Positions 7,031-14,076 of a stretch of 14,076 bases of DNA are shown here, piece by piece (position 1 is the stretch's first letter; each line of letters opens with the position of its first letter). The position numbers were made by a program, and so were the translations under genes. The DNA comes from JAYRWN01 sp041917975 (lineage in GTDB: Bacteria; Bacteroidota; Bacteroidia; Chitinophagales; Saprospiraceae), in NCBI GenBank assembly GCA_041917975.1, contig JAYRWN010000004.1:1-14076 (forward strand). The letters are read 5' to 3'. The notes below the pieces were generated by a model, which worked only from the letters and a program-made list of their open reading frames with translations, had not been told where the DNA came from and did no database searches.

Positions 7031-7039
7031 CAAACTTAT

Positions 7040-9448
7040 TCATGGCCAGGATAAATGACGGTGTAGAAAAGAAAAGATACCTTCATTCCGCGAAGCGTGG
7101 CCACCATTAAACCATTCGATGGTGGTGCGGTCTCCTAGCCCCAGTCGATCGTAGACATACCTCACTTTAGCATATTCTGAGGCCACCCATTCGTCGGGCT
7201 GAACCAGATCATCATGTCCCCGCTCCACCATAAAAGGCCGCGGGAAGATAAGGTAAGCCATTTCGGCATAACTGTACGTCGACCCCATTCGCCAATAGGG
7301 CATTTCCCACTCAAAAGTGTTCATAAAACTTTGTGGAGCATAAACATCGGTTACTTTCCGCGTCCAGTCCCCAAAATCACCGGAACATATTGATAAACAA
7401 TATCCGGTGAGGATGGCGGGAATGCGCATGGCGGTTTCTCCGCCATAACTTTTACCGTAGAAAGCGATGCGCTGTGGGTCCACGTAAGGTAGCGTCCATA
7501 ACCAGTTGAGGATTTGTTCATGTTGGGCCAGAATGAAGGAAAAGAGTGTTTTACCAATAGTATTGGCTTTGCGGTTGAGCAGTCTGTAAGCATCCTCGCC
7601 CCGGAATAATCCCTGTGGAATAAAAACCACATAACCCTGGGTCACCAGCCTGGCGCCCAGATCATAATAGCTGGTCTGACCTTCAATGACATTGGGTGGT
7701 ACTCCATTTCTGCCATGTTGGACCACAATCGTCGGCCGTTTTACTCCTGACGTCAGGTCTTTGGGTAGTAACAAAATACCGGCCGCATAAAAACTATCGA
7801 AAACAGCTAATTTAATTTCATATCCGGCCCAGCCCGGTTGGTCATAAATACGCCGGGACTGCGGATCTAACGGGAGCAAAGCATCATGAAAATGCCCGAT
7901 GATCTCCTCTCTAAATTCCTGGCGGAAGGTTTCATAATGGTCAGTCAATGAGGACACCGCTAGGAAAGGATGCCAGGAACGCGTACTCCAGCGGCGGTTT
8001 TTGATTTCAGGCAGCAAACGATACAAAAACCGATCAGAACGCCGTTGATCGGACGTGCGCATCCTCAGCTGAAGGACTTGTTCTATTTCTTTTACTTGAC
8101 GCCACTGCATGGCACCAGGATCGGGTTTTTGCCGTTGCTCCCGCGGCATGACCGCCTGATTGCTTAGCTTTAGCGACACACCCAATTTTTTGGTCAGCGC
8201 CAGCAGTCCTTGGGCACTACCCCAGGCGAGGGGTTGGTGGTCCGGTCCGCTAATCAATTCCGCTGTCCTCCAGGTGGCCGGCAGGATGGTGTTCAACCGG
8301 TCATACTCCCGTTTTACCGAAGTATATTCCGGGGTAGTCAGTTCACCTTTATATCCGGTGAACGTAAATGATTCGATGGTCATGGGTTTTTGCACCAAAC
8401 GCGCTATTTCATCCCGGAAAGTGGGCACAACACTGTGTTCGATGATCAAGGGGCGGACCCCAAACATGGCGGCCAGCTCGGCATCACCAAATGTGGTCAG
8501 TACATCCCAAATGTGCCGGTCCAAAGGTTCCTGCCAACAGTGTTCACGCTGATCAAAATAGCCACTGACCAGGGCTCCGTCCAGCCGGGTATCCAGTGCG
8601 CCGCCATATAAAGCCAGCATGCCGCCATCTCCATACCCTACGGCGGCTATTTTATCTTTAGGACGCCTTGTTTTGAGCCAGGTGATGGCCGCAAAAATTT
8701 TTTGTAGTTCAAATCCAATGAGATGCCGGCCTAAATGGTATGCTTGCCGGTGCAACCACTCGCGGTATGACTGCTGCTGATTCTGGTCCTCAAACAAATA
8801 ATGGCGATGGATCAACACCGGAACCAGCACCGTAGCCCCACCCTCGGCTAACCGACGCGCCACCTGAGCCAAAGGGGAAAGGCCTTTCGCCAGTCCACAC
8901 AGTTGTTCAGGGGTTTGTTGATCGTGACCCAACACCAAACAGGTCAAACCGATCGGATGTTTCGGCTCCAGCAGGAGTCCTTCACCCCATACCCCTGGCT
9001 CGGAGGTCCAACGGACCTGGCGGATGTTGTAAGACGGGGTAGCGGCAACCAGTGGCGCCTCACCCAGAGCAGACCAGCTCTCTACTTTACCAGGTACAAA
9101 AGTGTCTTTCAGGCCCAGATAATAGAGTTGGTCCTCTGTGTCTGCGGAGGACAGGCCCAGGATATTCTTGAAACGTTCCCGCTGAGGTGAAATGGCTCGT
9201 TCGAAGGAAGCTTTGGAGGTGAAATCGTACTGCCATTGACGTCCACGTTGTTCAGCCGCTTGCGCTATTTTTTTCTCCACCCAGGCTTGGGCACCGGCCA
9301 TGATTTCACCGGGAATGCCTGCTGGCACCGACCATGGGCGCGTACCCGGCAATACTTCCGGAGGTGGGTTGACGATGTGTTGAATCGCTTGGGCAGATAA
9401 ATGCCAGCTCGCCAAATGTATCAGGACAACGATGAATAACCTATGCAT
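7040..9448 (-). CDS. Exported tandem alpha/beta-hydrolase with an inactive first domain
   Basis: This 802-residue protein starts with a signal peptide (MHRLFIVVLIHLASWHLSAQA). Two alpha/beta-hydrolase domains follow. In the first (about residues 130-420) the nucleophile elbow reads GYGDGG, so the GxSxG serine is a glycine (Gly273) and the domain is probably not catalytic. In the second (about 500-802) the elbow is GKSYGG with Ser667, followed by an acidic candidate in GHDDLV (Asp746 or Asp747) and His784 in FNGGHASRN, a complete triad. The fold resembles acetyl-xylan esterase/dienelactone-hydrolase-like enzymes; the substrate is unknown, with a carbohydrate ester or peptide possible. After export it should act in the periplasm or at the surface. 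It is a single-gene unit; no clear promoter was found upstream. Confidence 0.85.
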   Translation of the reverse strand: MHRLFIVVLIHLASWHLSAQAIQHIVNPPPEVLPGTRPWSVPAGIPGEIMAGAQAWVEKKIAQAAEQRGRQWQYDFTSKASFERAISPQRERFKNILGLSSADTEDQLYYLGLKDTFVPGKVESWSALGEAPLVAATPSYNIRQVRWTSEPGVWGEGLLLEPKHPIGLTCLVLGHDQQTPEQLCGLAKGLSPLAQVARRLAEGGATVLVPVLIHRHYLFEDQNQQQSYREWLHRQAYHLGRHLIGFELQKIFAAITWLKTRRPKDKIAAVGYGDGGMLALYGGALDTRLDGALVSGYFDQREHCWQEPLDRHIWDVLTTFGDAELAAMFGVRPLIIEHSVVPTFRDEIARLVQKPMTIESFTFTGYKGELTTPEYTSVKREYDRLNTILPATWRTAELISGPDHQPLAWGSAQGLLALTKKLGVSLKLSNQAVMPREQRQKPDPGAMQWRQVKEIEQVLQLRMRTSDQRRSDRFLYRLLPEIKNRRWSTRSWHPFLAVSSLTDHYETFRQEFREEIIGHFHDALLPLDPQSRRIYDQPGWAGYEIKLAVFDSFYAAGILLLPKDLTSGVKRPTIVVQHGRNGVPPNVIEGQTSYYDLGARLVTQGYVVFIPQGLFRGEDAYRLLNRKANTIGKTLFSFILAQHEQILNWLWTLPYVDPQRIAFYGKSYGGETAMRIPAILTGYCLSICSGDFGDWTRKVTDVYAPQSFMNTFEWEMPYWRMGSTYSYAEMAYLIFPRPFMVERGHDDLVQPDEWVASEYAKVRYVYDRLGLGDRTTIEWFNGGHASRNEGIFSFLHRHLSWP

Positions 9449-9570
9449 GAAGGAGAGTTTTGGTAAAAAAGTTTTAACCAGGCATGTTTAAAGTTAATCA
9501 TTAAGGGTATAAATTTTTGTGGATAATTTATTATTCGAATTAAACAAGGTATAAATCCATGCTGGGTTAG

Positions 9571-9644
9571 GCGATGATCAAGTCGCGGCTCAGCTCAAAA
9601 CGCCTAAAATTTTGCCGGAAGAAAGTCAGGGCAGTGATCATCGC
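9571..9644. repeat. 10-bp inverted repeat with a 54-nt loop
   Basis: The arms gcgatgatca (9571-9580) and tgatcatcgc (9635-9644) are perfect inverted copies, each containing the palindrome TGATCA. The 54-nt interval shows no further strong stem by eye. This could be a paired operator, a cruciform or part of a structured transcript. Confidence 0.4.
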
Positions 9645-10011
9645 TCGTTTATGTTTCACCTTACTAAGTATTTCCTTCTTTTTTTGCAGGTATATGATCC
9701 GCTCGATTCAGGCCTTTACTGCATTTTTTTTATTTGTTCCTGAAGGATATTCTAAGTCTCTTAACTATATACATCCAGACCATTTTGGGCAAAATATTTT
9801 AGTTGATCAATTTTTAATAACCAGGGAATTTCGTAAAGATTTTAGTTTAGTATAACGGGATTGACCAACCAATTTCTTCAAATTACAATCGCTAAAAAAA
9901 TCTCACCCCACCCACTCACTCAAAATTTATTCGGTTCTCTAATAATATTATACACCAAAAAACGCCACCATCCTTTCAAGGCAGCAATGAGTCAGATTGG
10001 ACAGTATTTTG

Positions 10012-10019
10012 TATTTTTG
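10012..10019 (+). promoter_or_regulatory. Candidate -7 box for the receiver-flavoprotein gene
   Basis: TATTTTTG matches TAnnTTTG exactly and lies 29 nt before ATG 10049. No TTG sits at the usual 17-23 nt upstream; the nearest one (9997-9999) is only 12 nt away. The promoter may therefore need an activator, or the match is chance. Confidence 0.35.
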
Positions 10020-10048
10020 AAGATAACCCTTAAAAGACAATATTATTT

Positions 10049-11719
10049 ATGCCCTCAAATGCAATGAATCAGGCTCTGATCATAGGTGTTGATCCGCAAG
10101 AAGAGCACATGGAACGTTTAGAGCATGATCTGTATGTACACTACGGTAACGATTATCGCATCATCTGTACCCAATCCTGGTCTAGCGTATTACGCCAGCT
10201 GCCAAAATTTCAGGCCAAAGGCATCCCTTTAGGATTGATCATCCTGGATGCGGCATTGCCAATGGCCGATATAAAAAGCATTATGGATAGCGTTCATGAA
10301 TTGTATCCCCTGGCAGCCTCTGCACTCACTACCACCTATGATCAGAAAGAAGACGCAATTATTAAAATGGATGTTGGTTGTACTGATCTTTACCTGGTTA
10401 AGCCCTGGGCAGATCCACATCAGGAGTTATACCCCATCGTCGATGATCTATTGTCCAAATGGACTTTTAGATTGCGACTTCCTTACGATCAGATATTAGT
10501 TGCCGGTTCGCGTTGGTCGCCATTATCCTATGACCTAAAACAATTTTTATCGCGTAACCAGGTTACTTACCAGTGGGTAGACCTGGATCAAGATGCAGCT
10601 TTTGCAGATAGACTTAAGAACTTAATTGGTCCTGGTTACACCATTCCGGTCATTTTATTTCCAGACCAAAATTTCCTGATTGCGCCGAGTATTGAATCTT
10701 TAGCCGAGCGTGTAGGCTTAAAGGTAAAAGCTGAGCATGAATTTTATGATTTGATTATTGTTGGTGCGGGTCCGGCGGGTTTGGCCAATGCGGTCTATGG
10801 TGCGTCCGAAGGGTTACGGACTTTGCTGATTGAGCAAGCCGCACCGGGAGGCCAGGCCGGAACCAGTTCGCGCATCGAAAATTATTTGGGTTTTCCTACC
10901 GGTATCACTGGAGCGGATTTGGCCCAGAGAGCCACCGCGCAGGCACGCCGTTTTAAAGCAGAAATAATTACGGCCCAGGAAGTATTAGGTGTCGAAAAGG
11001 CAGACCCTTATCGCCAAGTCGTTTTAGCCAATGGGAAAAAAATTTCAACGTATGCGCTCATGATTGCTACCGGCATGACGGTAAAGAAATTAGACGTCCC
11101 GGATTTGGACAGATTCATTGGGCGAGGTGTTTATTATGGCGCAGCGATGAGTGAAGCTAATCTTTACAAGGATGAAATTATTTGTGTTATCGGCGGAGCT
11201 AATTCAGCCGGACAGGGTGCTTTGTATTTTGCCCGCTATGCCCGCAAAGTATGTATTATTATTAGGGGCATTTCCTTGGCGGACAGCGGTATGTCTTCCT
11301 ATTTGGCCGAGCGCATCGAGAAGATACCCAATATCGAAATTCTTCCGGAAATGGAAGTAGTCCGTGTAAAAGGTAAGAGGTATTTGGAACAAGTGGGTCT
11401 GCGATCCCTGGCCACGAATCAGGAACAAACCCTGGAGGTAAAAGCCATGTTCATTTTTATTGGCAGTACACCTAATTCTGCCCTGGCCGCCGGGATACTG
11501 CAGCAGGATGAAAGAGGTTTTATTCTCACCGGTTTGGAGGTTAACAAAAAGATGGCCATGTGGCCGTTAACCCGGGATCCTTTTTTATTTGAGACGAGTG
11601 TGCCCGGTATTTTTGCCGCCGGCGATGTGCGGTCCGGAGCTAATCGGCGGGTCGCAGCAGCAGTAGGTGAAGGATCTGCGGCGGTGTATTCCGTTCAAAA
11701 ATATTTAGAAACGGTGTAA
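10049..11719 (+). CDS. Fused receiver / glutaredoxin-like / thioredoxin-reductase-like flavoprotein
   Basis: This 556-residue protein joins three domains. Residues about 6-135 form a response-regulator receiver, with the likely phosphate acceptor Asp67 in LIILDAALP and the conserved lysine Lys118 in LVKPW. Residues about 143-225 are a glutaredoxin-like fold (ILVAGSRWSPLSYDLKQFL) without a cysteine pair. Residues about 233-556 are a thioredoxin-reductase-type flavoprotein, with FAD motif VGAGPAGLA (238-246), NAD(P)H motif GGANSAG (382-388) and FAD motif FAAGDV (522-527). The CATC active site of thioredoxin reductase is replaced by GAAM (364-367), so the usual dithiol chemistry is impossible. 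NAD(P)H oxidation with another acceptor, controlled by phosphorylation, is an inference. The family is known as fused response regulator/thioredoxin-disulfide reductase. No histidine kinase is encoded in the window. An alternative start is Met6 (10064). Confidence 0.92.
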   Translation: MPSNAMNQALIIGVDPQEEHMERLEHDLYVHYGNDYRIICTQSWSSVLRQLPKFQAKGIPLGLIILDAALPMADIKSIMDSVHELYPLAASALTTTYDQKEDAIIKMDVGCTDLYLVKPWADPHQELYPIVDDLLSKWTFRLRLPYDQILVAGSRWSPLSYDLKQFLSRNQVTYQWVDLDQDAAFADRLKNLIGPGYTIPVILFPDQNFLIAPSIESLAERVGLKVKAEHEFYDLIIVGAGPAGLANAVYGASEGLRTLLIEQAAPGGQAGTSSRIENYLGFPTGITGADLAQRATAQARRFKAEIITAQEVLGVEKADPYRQVVLANGKKISTYALMIATGMTVKKLDVPDLDRFIGRGVYYGAAMSEANLYKDEIICVIGGANSAGQGALYFARYARKVCIIIRGISLADSGMSSYLAERIEKIPNIEILPEMEVVRVKGKRYLEQVGLRSLATNQEQTLEVKAMFIFIGSTPNSALAAGILQQDERGFILTGLEVNKKMAMWPLTRDPFLFETSVPGIFAAGDVRSGANRRVAAAVGEGSAAVYSVQKYLETV

Positions 11720-11831
11720 AATCAAGAGTTAACGAATTGCGTACCAAGCATTGCGATTGCGCTCATTTCGAGAAGGCTTTAAAATCATTTTCTGAAAAAA
11801 CAAACGATAATCCTTGCTGAGAACCACTTAA

Positions 11832-11860
11832 TTGCCAGTTAAATACTGGCAAAAGTTTTT
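11832..11860 (+). terminator. Probable terminator of the receiver-flavoprotein gene
   Basis: The arms ttgccagt (11832-11839) and actggcaa (11845-11852) form a perfect 8-bp stem with a five-base loop. It is followed by aag and five T (11856-11860). It lies 112 nt after the stop codon. Confidence 0.55.
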
Positions 11861-11926
11861 ACCGGCAAAACTTTCCGGCTTTATATAAAAACTTTTTTTT
11901 AGCAGATTTGTATTTGTTCCGATCAT

Positions 11927-11941
11927 CGCTTCGGAGAAGCG
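11927..11941 (+). other. Small hairpin just upstream of the CBM9-like gene
   Basis: The arms cgcttc (11927-11932) and gaagcg (11936-11941) form a 6-bp stem with a three-base loop, ending 18 nt before ATG 11960. No T run follows, so it is not a terminator. It may lie in the leader of the gene and affect translation; this is only a possibility. Confidence 0.3.
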
Positions 11942-11959
11942 TACTTGAACTCTGACCAA

Positions 11960-14076
11960 ATGAAATATTTTCACTGTAATTCACTGCACCTCATCTTCCT
12001 CAACAGTTTGTTTTTGATCGCCTGTGGTTTTTGGTGTACAGCTGGTCATGCACAAACCCGCGTGAACCAGGATCAATATCAACTACAGATTTATGCCACT
12101 GATGCACCGTTAAAGTTGGATGGCAAGCTGGATGAACCGGCATGGTTGGCTGCCGACACGGCCGTGGATTTCTGGCAAAAGTCGCCGCGCGATGACATTA
12201 AGGCACAATACCAAACCACTGCCCGCGTCACGTATGATGATGATTACCTGTATTTTGGTTTTGTCTGTTATGATAACAGCACTGACCATGTCATCACTAA
12301 CCTTAAGCGGGATCAGATCTGGGAGGGCGATGGCATCGGGATCATTCTGGACCCTTTTAACGAAGCGACCAACGGATTGATGTTTGGCGTTTCTGCCGCC
12401 GGTGCTCAGTCGGATGCCATCCTGGGCGGTGGCAGTGGTGAGGGAAATTTCCGGGAAGAGTGGGAAGGCCGCTGGTTTGCCGAAACGTTTCAGCATGCGG
12501 ACCATTGGAGCGTGGAGGTGGCCATTCCTTTTAAGACGTTGCGTTACGATGCCAAAAATATTCATTGGGGCATAAACTTTTTCCGCAACGACGCCAAACG
12601 CAACGAGATTCATTCCTGGACCCAGTGCCCCCGCCAATTTTGGGTCATCGATTTAGGCTTCACCGGATCATTGTTGTGGGATAAATCTCCGCCGGTGTCC
12701 AAAAGTAATGTGGCCTTCATCCCCTACGTGTCTTTCGGGATGAATCAGGATAAAGAAAATGGTCAGAGTAATTATGAAAGCGATGTTTCCATCGGCGGAG
12801 ATGCTAAAGTCGCACTTACCCCGTCCCTGAATTTGGATTTGACGGTCAATCCCGATTTTTCTCAAGTCGAAGTGGACGTGCAGCAAACAAACCTCACCCG
12901 CTTTAATTTGTTTTTTCCCGAACGTCGCAATTTTTTCCTGGAGAACAGTGATTTGTTTTCCGCTTTCGGTATTCCTCCCATCCAACCCTTTTTTAGCCGC
13001 AGAATTGGTCTGACGCCGGACGGTGAACAGGTGCCCATTTTATTTGGCGCCAGGCTTACCGGGAACGTAAATGACAATTTACGGATTGGACTGCTGGATG
13101 TGCAGACACGCAAACAACAGGAACGGCCTAGTGACAATTTTTTTACCGCCGCATTTTCGCACAAAATCTTGGAACGCTCTGCCATCCGCGGGATATTTAT
13201 CAACCGCCAAAGTATCGGTGATCTTAGTAATCAGGCTGAGGTGGATCATTATGGCCGCAACGCCGGACTGGAATTTCTTTATCAGAGTGTGGATGGCAAA
13301 TGGAACGGCTGGAGCAATTATCACCAATCCTTTAAGCCGGGGGTAAAAGGTCCTACGGAGTATTTTAATTTTGGGGGCGCCTTAATCGGCAAAACGATGA
13401 ATTATGTGTTGGATATAGCCCATGTGGCGGACGGATATTATGCAGATATGGGTTTTATCAACCGCATTGAAAATTATGATGCCGTGACCGATCGGATTAT
13501 CCGACGCGGGTATAATTTAGTCTATATGCCGATTTCCGCGACTATTTTACCAAAAAAGGAACGGCGTTGGCAAAGTTTGGAGATCGAGTTGGAAAGCATG
13601 GCATTTTTTACTGAGGATGTAGCCTTTAATGAACGCGAACAAATGTTAGCGGCCCAGTTTATGTTTAAAAACACCAGCTCGGTCGCCGCCGGCGTTAGTT
13701 CCAATTCGGTTAATTTATTGTACCCTTTTTCTTTTACTGATGCCGATCCGCTGCCTACCGGATGGTACCATTATCATGGACTTGGTTTTGAGTATAGTTC
13801 CGATACGCGTAAATTATTGAATTGCGAATTTGAATTCAATTATGGGGGATTTTATAATGGCAAGTTATTACAAAGCGAACTGGAAATAAATTATCGCCGT
13901 CAACCCTGGGGCCAGTTGCGCCTGCGCGCCCAATACAATAAATTGACTTTTCCCGCACCCTATGGCGGAGAAGAACTGTGGCTCATCGGCCCGCGTTTGG
14001 AATTATCTTTTTCGCGCAATTTATTTTTCACCAATTTTATTCAATACAACACCCAGGCCAATAATTTTAACATTAA
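11960..14076 (+). CDS. CBM9-like/DUF5916 outer-membrane protein, cut by the window end
   Basis: The frame is open from ATG 11960 to the window edge (705 codons, no stop), so the C terminus is missing. A signal peptide (about residues 1-31, ending AGHA) precedes a carbohydrate-binding-9-like domain at about 44-230. That domain begins with APLKLDGKLDEPAWL and includes VTYDDDYLYFGFVCYD and WSVEVAIPFKTLRY. From about 247 the protein is a DUF5916-type beta-rich region. Its signature NPDFSQVEVD (about 298-307) and FFPERRNFFLEN (about 319-330) are clear, followed by many alternating strands that suggest an outer-membrane barrel. An LIAC tetrapeptide (19-22) could be a lipobox, but the AGHA|Q site fits type I cleavage better for a barrel protein. 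The role of the family is uncertain; glycan binding or uptake at the surface is plausible. An in-frame TAG at 11900-11902 supports the start. Confidence 0.88.
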   Translation, partial: MKYFHCNSLHLIFLNSLFLIACGFWCTAGHAQTRVNQDQYQLQIYATDAPLKLDGKLDEPAWLAADTAVDFWQKSPRDDIKAQYQTTARVTYDDDYLYFGFVCYDNSTDHVITNLKRDQIWEGDGIGIILDPFNEATNGLMFGVSAAGAQSDAILGGGSGEGNFREEWEGRWFAETFQHADHWSVEVAIPFKTLRYDAKNIHWGINFFRNDAKRNEIHSWTQCPRQFWVIDLGFTGSLLWDKSPPVSKSNVAFIPYVSFGMNQDKENGQSNYESDVSIGGDAKVALTPSLNLDLTVNPDFSQVEVDVQQTNLTRFNLFFPERRNFFLENSDLFSAFGIPPIQPFFSRRIGLTPDGEQVPILFGARLTGNVNDNLRIGLLDVQTRKQQERPSDNFFTAAFSHKILERSAIRGIFINRQSIGDLSNQAEVDHYGRNAGLEFLYQSVDGKWNGWSNYHQSFKPGVKGPTEYFNFGGALIGKTMNYVLDIAHVADGYYADMGFINRIENYDAVTDRIIRRGYNLVYMPISATILPKKERRWQSLEIELESMAFFTEDVAFNEREQMLAAQFMFKNTSSVAAGVSSNSVNLLYPFSFTDADPLPTGWYHYHGLGFEYSSDTRKLLNCEFEFNYGGFYNGKLLQSELEINYRRQPWGQLRLRAQYNKLTFPAPYGGEELWLIGPRLELSFSRNLFFTNFIQYNTQANNFNI

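Larger units (their letters stand above)
9449..10048. other. 600-bp gene-free region
   Basis: This A/T-rich region separates two divergent genes and should carry both promoters. It holds a 10-bp inverted repeat (9571-9580 and 9635-9644) and an exact -7 box at 10012-10019. Plus-strand open frames at 9574-9855 and 9861-10067 have unconvincing composition and no recognisable domain. The length leaves room for a small RNA, but I see no known RNA family. Confidence 0.5.

Noticed and set aside
6833..7033. Minus-strand open frame with an alternating His-Thr repeat
   Set aside because: The repeat is only the translation of the GT/AC-rich intergenic element and runs into the START-like gene antisense.
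9574..9855. Plus-strand 93-codon open frame with a basic then hydrophobic N-terminal half
   Set aside because: The composition follows the A/T-rich intergenic DNA, no domain is recognisable, and it crosses the inverted repeat at 9571-9644. It could be real only if conserved in relatives.
9861..10067. Plus-strand 68-codon open frame overlapping the start of the receiver-flavoprotein gene
   Set aside because: It overlaps the promoter box and the start of a strong gene in another frame and shows no protein-like pattern.
11921..11930. The decamer gatcatcgct occurs here and at 9636-9645, upstream of different genes
   Set aside because: A shared 10-mer is expected by chance many times in 14 kb, and the surroundings do not match, so I do not treat it as a common operator.
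12110..12637. Minus-strand 175-codon open frame
   Set aside because: It is the antisense shadow of the CBM9-like domain of the gene starting at 11960, whose motifs are unmistakable.

Overview
The window looks like a chromosomal stretch of a Bacteroidota bacterium, possibly of the Saprospiria type. The evidence is a 289-residue primary sigma factor of the short Bacteroidota kind, promoters fitting the TTG / TAnnTTTG (-33/-7) pattern that this sigma reads, and several families common in that phylum: an MG2 plus TonB-plug protein without a barrel, a START-like protein, and a CBM9-like/DUF5916 outer-membrane protein. I see no tRNA, rRNA, CRISPR array, insertion sequence or phage gene. The content reads as core and housekeeping genes plus cell-envelope genes, not as an accessory island.

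Layout: (1) 1-340, a rho-independent terminator of an upstream gene, then a gene-free stretch. (2) 341-1066, minus strand, a VOC-fold protein followed 12 nt later by a TfoX N-domain protein, a likely two-gene operon. (3) 1270-1938, plus, a DUF2461 protein with a probable TTG start. (4) 2038-4512, plus, a large secreted MG2/plug protein with its own promoter. (5) 4595-5180, minus, a four-helix membrane protein overlapping a 64-residue XRE regulator by 8 nt; a long dyad wraps their promoter. (6) 5407-6276, minus, rpoD with a clear promoter and terminator. (7) 6544-6924, plus, a START-like protein. (8) 7040-9448, minus, an exported double alpha/beta-hydrolase whose first domain lacks the nucleophile. 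(9) 9449-10048, a 600-bp gene-free region with a 10-bp inverted repeat. (10) 10049-11719, plus, a receiver / glutaredoxin-like / thioredoxin-reductase-like fusion. (11) 11960 to the window end, plus, a CBM9-like/DUF5916 protein cut by the edge.

How they work together: most genes appear to be independent transcription units. Two pairs are probably co-transcribed (VOC-tfoX and membrane protein-XRE). The rpoD product would read the promoters seen here, including its own. The most testable signals are the XRE promoter/operator, and the fused receiver-flavoprotein that has lost both redox-cysteine pairs. I did not find a clear, previously undescribed multi-gene system.
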